Source of the DNA: Crocinitomicaceae bacterium
GTDB lineage: Bacteria; Bacteroidota; Bacteroidia; Flavobacteriales_G; Salibacteraceae
Length of the DNA: 64,000 nucleotides
Assembly: GCA_002713215.1 (NCBI GenBank)
Contig: PAVO01000004.1
Location: 124,001-188,000, forward strand
Direction of reading: 5' to 3'
Shown here: in pieces, positions 57,662-64,000 of the stretch
Position numbering within the stretch: position 1 is the stretch's first letter
Layout of the letters: every line of letters begins with the position of its first letter
Position numbers and translations under genes: made by a program
The notes under the pieces: model-generated
The model's database searches: none
The model's input: only the letters and a program-made list of their open reading frames with translations
Told to the model about the DNA's origin: nothing

Positions 57662-60001
57662 CTAAATCTTACAAGCTCCACCTTCACAGCCTTCGTCCTC
57701 TTTTTCGACGACGACGTCACGAGATTCTGCATTTGCAGCTTGACTAGCTATGTCGTCAACTGAACTGTTGGCGTGATCACGTGTGTTGTGGTAGTAAAGC
57801 GTCTTAACACCATGTACGTATGCAAATAACATATCGCGGAACAGCTGCTTCATAGGCACTTTGCCATTCGGGAACTTCATCGGGTCGTAGTCAGTGTTGG
57901 CACTGATTGATTGGTCGACGAATTTCTGCATGATTGCAACCAATGATAGGTAACCAGTGTTGTCTGGAATATCCCATAGCAACTCATAGTTATCTTTCAA
58001 GCGGTGGTATTCAGGAACAACCTGTTTCAACACGCCGTCTTTACTTGCCTTAACACTGATGAATCCGCGAGGCGGCTCAATACCGTTTGTTGCGTTAGAG
58101 ATCTGAGAGCTGGTCTCTGATGGCATTAATGCAGTCAACGTAGAGTTACGTAGGCCATGCTCTTTGATTTCAGCGCGTAACGATTCCCAGTCAAGCAACA
58201 ATGGAGTGTTACATAGGTCGTCTACCTTCTTCGCATACGTGTCGATTGGCAATAAGCCTTGAGCGTATGTTGTGTCACCGAATGCAGAACATGCACCTTG
58301 CTCTTTTGCAAGCTGGTTTGATGCTTTTAGCAAGTAGAACTGGATAGCTTCAAACGTCTGGTGAGTCAGTTCGTTTGCTGAGCCGTCAGAATACTTAAGT
58401 CCGTTTTTCGCTAAGTAGTAAGCGTAGTTAATTACACCAGCACCAATTGGACGGCGTGATAACGTAGACTTTTTAGCAGCAGGAACAGGGTAGTCTTGAT
58501 AGCTTAATAGGAAATCCAGACCACGAACTAACAGGTCAGCTAGCTCTTCCAGTTCATCCAAGCTTTCGATTGCGCCTAAGTTGAATGCAGACAGAGTGCA
58601 TAGGCTGATTTCACCGTTCTCATCGTGAGAGTGTTCTAAAGGTTTAGTAGGGAGGGTGATTTCCATACATAGGTTAGACTGGCGAATTGGCGCTACTTCA
58701 GGGTTGAATGCGCTGTGTGTGTTACAGTGGTCAACGTTCTGCAAGTAAATACGGCCAGTACCTGAACGTTCTTGCATGAAAGTGCCAAATAAGTCTACAG
58801 CCTTAACTGTGCGCTTACGAATAGACTCGTCGGCTTCGTACTTAACGTATAGCTTTTCGAATTTATCTTGGTCCGCAAAAAACGCATCGTACAAACCTGG
58901 AACATCATTCGGGCTGAATAGAGTGATATTTCCGCTTTTTTGAAGGCGCTGGTACATCAAACGGTTGAACTGCACGCCATAGTCTAAGTGGCGAACACGG
59001 TTTTCATCTACGCCACGGTTATTCTTGAGAACCAGTAGTTCAGGTGATTCAATGTGCCAGATCGGGTAAAACAACGTCGCAGCACCACCGCGAATACCGC
59101 CTTGCGAGCAGCTCTTAACCGCAGTTTGGAAGTGTTTAAAGAACGGGATGCATCCAGTATGGAACGCTTCACCATTACGGATAGGGCTACCAAGTCCGCG
59201 AATTACCCCTGCGTTAATGCCGATACCGGCACGTTGAGATACGTATTTAACAATTGATGACGATGACGCATTGATTGAATCCAAGCTATCATCGGTGTCA
59301 ATAACAACACACGAGCTGAACTGGCGGGTAGGGGTACGAACACCACCCATGATTGGCGTTGGGAATGAAATTTTCTTCTTCGATGTGGCGTCATACATGC
59401 GACGGATGTAATCCATTCGAATATCTTTCGGGTAGCCACTGAACATGGTTGCTGCAATCAGGACATATAGAACCTGAGGTGTTTCGAAGATGGTGCCTTT
59501 AACACGGTCCTGAACCAGATATTTACCTTCAAACTGCTTCATTGCAGCATATTGGTAGGTTAAGTCACGATCTTGTTCAACGAAACTATCCATTAAATCG
59601 AATTCTGCTTCTGTGAAATCAGTCAGGAATGCTTTGTCGTATTTACCAGCTTCGACCATTTTGACAACGTGGTCATAAAGGCGAGGGACTTCGTAATCAC
59701 CGTATGCTTTCTTACGAATGTGATAAAGAGACAAGATCCCGGCATAGATGTCGTAATCCGGCGTTTCCGGAGAAATAAGATCAGCCGCTGACTTAATTAA
59801 CGTTTCATGGATGGCTTCAGTTGTCATCCCATTTACGAACTGTAACTGAGCGCTGAGCTCGACTTGAGAAACTGAAATGTCCAGAGGACGGTCATAGACC
59901 TTTTCTGCGGCTTCCTTGGCCCACATTAACACCTTATGGATTTTCTCGATTTGCAAAGGCTCTTGTACGCCCTTGCGCTTAGTGATCATAGTTTGGCTCA
60001 T
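57662..60001 (-). CDS. nrdA: class Ia ribonucleotide reductase, alpha subunit (NrdA)
   Basis: 779 residues, full length. An N-terminal ATP-cone (TKRKGVQEPLQIEKIHKVL) is followed by the catalytic alpha/beta barrel with Cys in SSCVV, SNLCMEI (thiyl radical Cys) and SLCTLSAF. The radical-transfer Tyr pair is in TLYYHNT, and the C-terminal CEGGACKI provides the redox-active Cys pair. It reduces ribonucleoside diphosphates to make dNTPs. The sequence is E. coli/Vibrio NrdA-like but diverged, with an extra YDRPLD insertion near residue 40. The promoter carries an NrdR-box pair. Likely purpose: dNTP supply for the replicon. Confidence 0.97.
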   Translation of the reverse strand: MSQTMITKRKGVQEPLQIEKIHKVLMWAKEAAEKVYDRPLDISVSQVELSAQLQFVNGMTTEAIHETLIKSAADLISPETPDYDIYAGILSLYHIRKKAYGDYEVPRLYDHVVKMVEAGKYDKAFLTDFTEAEFDLMDSFVEQDRDLTYQYAAMKQFEGKYLVQDRVKGTIFETPQVLYVLIAATMFSGYPKDIRMDYIRRMYDATSKKKISFPTPIMGGVRTPTRQFSSCVVIDTDDSLDSINASSSSIVKYVSQRAGIGINAGVIRGLGSPIRNGEAFHTGCIPFFKHFQTAVKSCSQGGIRGGAATLFYPIWHIESPELLVLKNNRGVDENRVRHLDYGVQFNRLMYQRLQKSGNITLFSPNDVPGLYDAFFADQDKFEKLYVKYEADESIRKRTVKAVDLFGTFMQERSGTGRIYLQNVDHCNTHSAFNPEVAPIRQSNLCMEITLPTKPLEHSHDENGEISLCTLSAFNLGAIESLDELEELADLLVRGLDFLLSYQDYPVPAAKKSTLSRRPIGAGVINYAYYLAKNGLKYSDGSANELTHQTFEAIQFYLLKASNQLAKEQGACSAFGDTTYAQGLLPIDTYAKKVDDLCNTPLLLDWESLRAEIKEHGLRNSTLTALMPSETSSQISNATNGIEPPRGFISVKASKDGVLKQVVPEYHRLKDNYELLWDIPDNTGYLSLVAIMQKFVDQSISANTDYDPMKFPNGKVPMKQLFRDMLFAYVHGVKTLYYHNTRDHANSSVDDIASQAANAESRDVVVEKEDEGCEGGACKI

Positions 60002-60013
60002 AACTACTCCTAG

Positions 60014-60061
60014 CCTATATATTGTTTAGCCTAATCCGTTAAACCACAATATATTGTGGTG
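60014..60061 (-). promoter_or_regulatory. NrdR-box pair upstream of nrdA
   Basis: Two 16-bp boxes match the NrdR consensus ACACWATATATWGTGT: a strong one, ACCACAATATATTGTGGT (centred 60051.5), and a weaker one, CCTATATATTGTTT (centred 60019.5). Their centres are 32 bp apart, the three-turn spacing typical of NrdR-box pairs. A TAAGAT -10 candidate lies just upstream (60069-60074), so binding would cover the transcription start. NrdR is a host-encoded repressor, so the replicon obeys host dNTP sensing. Confidence 0.8.
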
Positions 60062-60175
60062 TTACTAAGATCTTATCACAAAAAAACAAGCTGGATTGCT
60101 TGCTCGATTTTTATTAATAACATCTTTTTTGTTGTTTGCGTTTGGTGTGCATGTACAACGATAATTTGTAGGTTA

Positions 60176-60217
60176 ATTGTATCAACAAGAAACAACACTA
60201 ACAACATTTATGTTTAT
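60176..60217 (-). promoter_or_regulatory. recurrent-palindrome promoter, distal promoter of nrdA
   Basis: AACAACA-TTTA-TGTTTAT at 60200-60217 (two mismatches). Minus strand: TTGTTA, 17 bp ending TGA, TACAAT (60176-60181). It would give nrdA a leader of about 170 nt running through the NrdR boxes. A degenerate copy lies at about 60116-60136. Confidence 0.65.
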
Positions 60218-60258
60218 TTTTACGCTAAGAATCGGCAGCCTAACGTAAAAATCGTACG

Positions 60259-60537
60259 TTAAACTGCTTCGTATAAGTCTGCTAGAATCTTGCTTGCATC
60301 CGAAGCTAGATTGCACTCGTCAATGAGCTCGCCATCCGGACTGCTAATGCGATATTTATCTGTTGGTTGCTCATGATGGGATGGTATGTACCCCTTTAAC
60401 AAGCAAGCCGGATGCAATGAAAGCATCGATATTGCAACAAATGGGGTGAATTTTTCTTGAGGTGAGCGCTCAAGGGAGACTAGCTTGCTTTCAAGCGAAT
60501 CTATAATTCGTTCGTCAAGATTTGACTGATTGGGCAT
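60259..60537 (-). CDS. unknown 92-residue protein
   Basis: Soluble, with a helical N-terminal half and a small Cys/Pro-rich centre. AAGGAAAC precedes the ATG, and a TTGTGATACAAT extended -10 lies about 70 bp upstream. It is between the nrd operon and the RNase H-domain gene. Function unknown. Confidence 0.65.
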   Translation of the reverse strand: MPNQSNLDERIIDSLESKLVSLERSPQEKFTPFVAISMLSLHPACLLKGYIPSHHEQPTDKYRISSPDGELIDECNLASDASKILADLYEAV

Positions 60538-60673
60538 TATCGTTTCCTTACGATCTACGCGGCATCCTGCCTAAGCAATTTGTATTTAATACAAAAACGA
60601 TTGTATCACAAACCACGATGGTGAGTGCAAGGAAAAGATTTATAGCGCTCTTCGGTATGATGAGCCGATGGTT

Positions 60674-62461
60674 TCAGCGATTTCTTCCCCTGGTCGAGCA
60701 GGGTGGTCTTTTTTTTTTGGAAGTGTCCGGCGCTTGGCGCAGTTGCGCCGGGATGAAGCGTTCCAATTTGTTCGCCTGCTTAACACAGAACTGAGCTAAG
60801 GTTTCCGGCTCTTGGAAGTTGCCTTCTCTCGAATTCATTAGGCTGCGTTTCATTTGCTCCCTGAACGCAGAGACATCAGGGAATCCACTCTTGACGATTT
60901 CATCAACAAGGCGATCACATAGTTGACCTTTCTCTAAGATAGGTCCGCATTCAAGCAGGGCGCCAATAACACGAACTCGTGCAATTTGGTCTTTTGTTTT
61001 AGCAAGTTCTTCGCTTAAGTTAATAGCGTTACTTCTGTTGCTTTTTGACCATCGATCTAAGGCATTCGCCACTTTTTGTGTATTTTTCTTGGCGAGTTTT
61101 GGTTCATCGAAGGTCATAGCCAATGTTTTTGACTTTCTTTCAATGGCCGTAATAAGGGAGCCTGGCTCTTTATGTGGGTAAAGAGTGATGAATCGAATCA
61201 TTTTCTCTTTTTTGTCAGGTTCATCTGGGTACCCAAAGTCGACAAGAACATCAGTTAACCTTTCAGCAAGTGCTTGTGGGTCATCGTTCTTCTGGTGTCT
61301 ACGAATAACTTCCATTAGAGACGTATGCTGTCGCGCTCTGAGTCGAGATGGTTTCTCGTCATCAATAAGATTTGTATAGCGAAGTGCTGGTTCAAATCCG
61401 AATCTATGTGAAATCATCACGTAATCTGACAGTTTGTCGAGCCATTGAGATCTTGATACTGGTGACATTGGAGCTTGTTCTGGTGGCTCCATTTTTGTTA
61501 GATCGAAAATTCTCTCACTAGCCGAGTGCTGCCTACCAGTCTTTGTGGGTTCATTTGAAAGTGGCCCATAAATAAGTTCGCTAGCAATAGAAAAGTTAGA
61601 AATGGTTGTGAAACCGTCGGGAGAATTCAGTCTTTCATATTCCACATTACGTTCTTGCTCGGTATGTTGAGCGTAGACATGATGACGTAGTAGCGTTCTA
61701 TCGAAGCTGTGAGGTAATTGACCTGGTGGAATGTATAGCCACTCTTCAGGGTTTAGTCCCTTATTAGTCAATTTCTTGATGATAGCGTCAATAAAAGGGT
61801 GCTCTTCAGGGTTTTCAAACGGTGTGTCAATCGCAACACGGCACTTCTTCCCTTTTTCTACGATGGCATTGGCGATATTTTTCATCACATCTTCAGATGT
61901 CTGCTCTGTGTAAGCAGGGACAAGAAATGCGCACCAGTCACTCTTTTTAGTGTTTGGTGTGAATATATGCTGCATAGCAGTGATTCTGGCTTTAACTGCA
62001 CGTTTATCCTGTCTGTTGTGCTCACTTTCTATTGGGTTCGCCAAATGATTGGGAACATGAGCGGAAACATGTTTTAGTGACGGGATAACAGGGAGATTTT
62101 TCATCTCAGACACGAGTCGTTGCATAAATGGCGTATAATTCTCGTTCTCTGATGATTTTTCACAAAGAAAACTATTATACGCTCTTATTGTCGCATCTGA
62201 ATCAGTATAGATATTGATTCGGCTTGGTGCAGCAGAGTCAGCAGGAAGTTTGCGGAGATGCTCTTTGAGTTTCATGATGCCATAAAAGACAGCAACCATC
62301 TCCCCCTTGTTCGAATCATCGAACGAGGCATCACAGCCGCTATAATCTAGCACTACATCTTTGTTTCCGACTTCCCCTCTAAGGGTTACGCTGCCTGCGT
62401 ATCCTGTAAGTAGGAGACTTACATCAAATGATGAGTCGCAAACAATGTCAACTCGCTTCAT
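60674..62461 (-). CDS. large protein with N-terminal RNase H domain
   Basis: The first 155 residues match the RNase H fold: D9 in IVCDSSFD, E54 in NKGEMVAVFYGI, D87 in IYTDSDA, and D152 in HNRQDKRA, giving the four carboxylates D-E-D-D in the right order and spacing. The remaining 440 residues are helical and basic, unlike any RNase HI. They probably bind partners or nucleic acid. Possible roles are RNA-primer removal or R-loop resolution during replication, or a reduced retroelement-type function. GGTGAAAA precedes the ATG. It has a separate operator at 62549. Confidence 0.7.
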   Translation of the reverse strand: MKRVDIVCDSSFDVSLLLTGYAGSVTLRGEVGNKDVVLDYSGCDASFDDSNKGEMVAVFYGIMKLKEHLRKLPADSAAPSRINIYTDSDATIRAYNSFLCEKSSENENYTPFMQRLVSEMKNLPVIPSLKHVSAHVPNHLANPIESEHNRQDKRAVKARITAMQHIFTPNTKKSDWCAFLVPAYTEQTSEDVMKNIANAIVEKGKKCRVAIDTPFENPEEHPFIDAIIKKLTNKGLNPEEWLYIPPGQLPHSFDRTLLRHHVYAQHTEQERNVEYERLNSPDGFTTISNFSIASELIYGPLSNEPTKTGRQHSASERIFDLTKMEPPEQAPMSPVSRSQWLDKLSDYVMISHRFGFEPALRYTNLIDDEKPSRLRARQHTSLMEVIRRHQKNDDPQALAERLTDVLVDFGYPDEPDKKEKMIRFITLYPHKEPGSLITAIERKSKTLAMTFDEPKLAKKNTQKVANALDRWSKSNRSNAINLSEELAKTKDQIARVRVIGALLECGPILEKGQLCDRLVDEIVKSGFPDVSAFREQMKRSLMNSREGNFQEPETLAQFCVKQANKLERFIPAQLRQAPDTSKKKRPPCSTRGRNR

Positions 62462-62526
62462 ATTTTCACCAAACTTCTAACTCATGATCACTTAACCAAT
62501 TCCATTTTCAGATCATTCCAATATGA

Positions 62527-62566
62527 ATATATTACATTTATCCCTGTATTGACAAATAATTGTCAA
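62527..62566 (-). promoter_or_regulatory. promoter and inverted repeat (TTGACA-N6-TGTCAA) of the RNase H-domain gene
   Basis: TTGACA-AATAAT-TGTCAA at 62549-62566, an 18-bp palindrome with a half-site similar to the -35 consensus. On the minus strand TTGTCA lies 16-18 bp from TATATT-like -10 candidates (62526-62533). The stretch 62567-62699 holds nothing else I can identify. Confidence 0.45.
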
Positions 62567-62699
62567 TGACCATAAATGGATTTAGGCTGCAAAAGGCGTG
62601 CCTATTTTATAATTAGGTTCGCCTTATATGGTATACGACCCCGTGTAATTTAATCGTAAAAGAACTACGGGGAGTTGTACGTTGCGCTTACGTTTATTG

Positions 62700-62888
62700 C
62701 TAAACTGTTACCGATTTTCGTTTTACGTCGCAAAGTGGGAATATGTTGCATTCTGCCAAATAAACCGGTTCAGGTTGTTCTGAGCTTACTTCAAGTTGTT
62801 CTGAAGTCGCTTCAGGTTGCTCGTTGGTGACCTCTGGTTCTGCAATAGTCACCGAAAAAAACATAATTACGCTTGCCAATAAAGACAT
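62700..62888 (-). CDS. small secreted or anchored protein with EQPE-type repeats
   Basis: The frame is open from 62903; ATG 62888 has GGAG upstream and starts the natural hydrophobic segment (SLLASVIMFFSVTIA). After it come three imperfect repeats of a nine- to ten-residue unit rich in EVTNEQPEATSEQ-like residues, then a Cys-containing C-terminus (AECNIFPLCDVK). It looks like a small exported or membrane-tethered protein. Function unknown. Confidence 0.5.
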   Translation of the reverse strand: MSLLASVIMFFSVTIAEPEVTNEQPEATSEQLEVSSEQPEPVYLAECNIFPLCDVKRKSVTV

Positions 62889-63016
62889 AGTAGTCCACTC
62901 CATGTTAGATGCGGGGAAATCCCTTTCATGCCCTTTCGGGCCCCGGCTCTAAACTAGGCTTGGACTACTTTTTAGGATAGTTAAATACTATAAAAGAAGG
63001 TTGGTTTTTCTAAAAA

Positions 63017-64000
63017 TCAAGGCGATAGCTCGGATATGTGACTATCATCTAAGGTTTTTACAATAAACAGTAAGCGTCCATTATTTAACTCAATTTGAGT
63101 CACATTATCCTTGGTGCTGGATAACTTTCGAACTTCCTTCGTGTGAAATGGCTGTGAATAGACCACACCATCGTATACATAATATAGAACATCATTGTAT
63201 ACAGACCATTCTTTCCGATCGGAAAAACTAACGTCATCAACCAGGGGCTCATTGAACACATTGCCGTTGTTAATGTTAATAGCAAAGATGTTTTTAACCC
63301 CATCACGAGTTACATAATATTTGGATGATTTACAATCAGAATTAATGGCCGTCACCCCAGCTGCTAAAGTGACAACTGACTCATTGCTCAAATCAAACTT
63401 AGCCAAGTGCCATGTTCCATTGATCTTTACAGACATATAGATGATGTCATCGCTGTCACAAGACCATATTGGATTCTTAACAATAGAGCTCATTGCATGA
63501 GCCTTATAAATAGGCATATCCTGACTTAACTTCCTTGTGTAGAGGGTTCCATCAGCTAAAAGGAGTAGGGCGTCTCCGCTAGGTGCCACGTCTATATCGG
63601 TGATCAGTTCTTGGTTTTTGAAATCTGATACTTGGAAAACCCCATTTTCTGTTAAGTGCCATACTTGATTTTCTCCAGAGCGGTCTGAAATGAAAATGTA
63701 GTTATCAGTATCTGGTATCCCTGAAGTATCACTCTCATTAAAGGGGGAACTATGTACCGTCTTCATGTTGAACTCGGTCCCTATGTCCCATTCCGCAAGG
63801 TTTCCGGTGTAAAAACCTCCTAGAGAAACAAGGAAAGAGTCGTTGCCGATGTGAGTGATACTGCGTCCTTTCTGTGGGAGTTGATAAACATCATAGGACT
63901 GTTCGGAATCAACATTGATCCCTTTGACTATCTGTTTATCTATAAAGAAGACGTTCTCGCTCTCTTGGTCCCACGTTACATTTACAATGGCTTTATTGAA
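63017..64000 (-). CDS. C-terminal part of a beta-propeller (TolB/WD40-like) protein, partial
   Basis: The frame stays open to the window edge, so the 5' end is missing; at least 328 residues are visible. It is built of repeated four-stranded units with W-x-x-D and NYIFISDRSGENQVWHLT, DALLLLADGTLYTR and NPIWSCDSDDIIYMS patterns, typical of TolB-like and CadC/DPP-IV-type propellers. In Vibrio such propellers often form the periplasmic sensor of membrane-bound winged-helix regulators, so the missing N-terminus may hold an HTH. The ATG at 63766 is internal to the frame and not the start. Confidence 0.75.
   Translation of the reverse strand, partial: FNKAIVNVTWDQESENVFFIDKQIVKGINVDSEQSYDVYQLPQKGRSITHIGNDSFLVSLGGFYTGNLAEWDIGTEFNMKTVHSSPFNESDTSGIPDTDNYIFISDRSGENQVWHLTENGVFQVSDFKNQELITDIDVAPSGDALLLLADGTLYTRKLSQDMPIYKAHAMSSIVKNPIWSCDSDDIIYMSVKINGTWHLAKFDLSNESVVTLAAGVTAINSDCKSSKYYVTRDGVKNIFAININNGNVFNEPLVDDVSFSDRKEWSVYNDVLYYVYDGVVYSQPFHTKEVRKLSSTKDNVTQIELNNGRLLFIVKTLDDSHISELSP

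Noticed and set aside
6663-60217. Recurrent palindrome as replication iterons or as transcription terminators
   Set aside because: Copies are dispersed, not clustered in tandem as iterons are. They lie upstream of genes with -10 boxes at fixed spacing, and they lack the GC-rich stem and U-run of terminators.
63017-63766. The 249-codon frame as a complete gene
   Set aside because: The same frame continues without a stop to the right edge with matching beta-propeller strands, so it is a partial gene.
1-64000. CRISPR arrays, tRNA, rRNA and tmRNA genes
   Set aside because: I saw no regularly spaced repeats, no GGTTCGAATC-type T-arms in cloverleaf context and no tmRNA ends. Visual search can miss diverged tRNAs.
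1-64000. Prophage or jumbo-phage interpretation
   Set aside because: nrdAB, SSB-like, methyltransferases and ART-like proteins would fit a large phage, but no capsid, tail, terminase or lysis gene is present, and pilin, subtilase, SDF symporter and H-NS-like genes argue for a plasmid. It cannot be excluded from this window alone.

Overview
The window reads as part of a large accessory replicon, most likely a megaplasmid or a plasmid-like island of a marine gammaproteobacterium (Vibrio/Shewanella/Photobacterium-like). Base composition is moderate, an MSHA-type pilin is present, the class Ia NrdA/NrdB are close to enterobacterial and Vibrio proteins, and a DUF805 protein, an H-NS-like protein and many genes of unknown function occur. 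I see no rRNA or tRNA gene, no CRISPR array, no phage structural genes, and no replication, partition or conjugation genes, so plasmid versus jumbo phage is inference. The H-NS homologue, SDF transporter, pilin and secreted protease favour a plasmid.

Layout. 1-3.7 kb: unknown protein, a PD-(D/E)XK-like nuclease operon, DUF805 protein. 3.7-5.25 kb: a TnpB-only IS200/IS605-type element inserted in a small HAD-like gene, with both halves of that gene visible. 5.3-13 kb: unknown 368-residue protein, secreted protein, a beta-class DNA methyltransferase divergent from a 456-residue unknown, then ASCH plus DUF4942/NPPY methyltransferase. 13-20.4 kb: membrane-anchored protein, SSB-like OB-fold protein, solitary HicB-like protein, type IV pilin pair, PcfJ/LRV-repeat protein divergent from a glycerophosphodiesterase. 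20.4-25.3 kb: C5-methyltransferase-like protein 1, tandem ART-like protein, SAM methyltransferase. 25.4-32.3 kb: a secreted block (1158-residue protein, subtilase, lipoprotein, acidic protein). 32.6-44.6 kb: operons of small unknown proteins, HAD and transglutaminase-like enzymes, porin-like protein, second ART-like protein, and a pair of proteins sharing a C-terminal tail motif. 44.6-49.2 kb: smpB operon with an XRE regulator, and a five-gene unknown operon. 49.3-55.9 kb: SDF symporter, CTERM-type secreted protein, C5-methyltransferase-like protein 2 divergent from an hns-like gene. 55.9-60 kb: nrdA-nrdB-trxC. 60-64 kb: RNase H-domain protein, small secreted protein, and the C-terminal part of a beta-propeller protein that runs off the window.

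The strongest unifying signal is regulatory. A near-identical 18-bp palindrome (AACAACA-N4-TGTTGTT) recurs in front of most operons. In 19 promoters at 16 palindromes the outer arm supplies a TTGTTN-type -35 box exactly 17 bp from a recognisable -10 box. All 14 of these on the minus strand also have TG plus a purine just before the -10. Three palindromes drive divergent promoters from opposite arms. This looks like one replicon-wide promoter/operator cassette controlling functionally unrelated genes (methyltransferases, nrdAB, smpB, secreted proteins, hns). Its regulator is not identified; the XRE and H-NS-like proteins are candidates only. Separate local operators also occur: an NrdR-box pair at nrdA, tandem TACAACTT palindromes at 17.5 kb, and distinct inverted repeats at 3.1, 15.5, 41.6 and 62.5 kb.

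Nucleic-acid metabolism dominates the recognisable genes: four DNA methyltransferase-like proteins with no evident partner endonuclease, an SSB-like protein, an RNase H fold, a PD-(D/E)XK fold, two PUA/ASCH-fold proteins, SmpB, and the dNTP-producing nrdAB-trxC set. More than half of the genes have no function I can assign.
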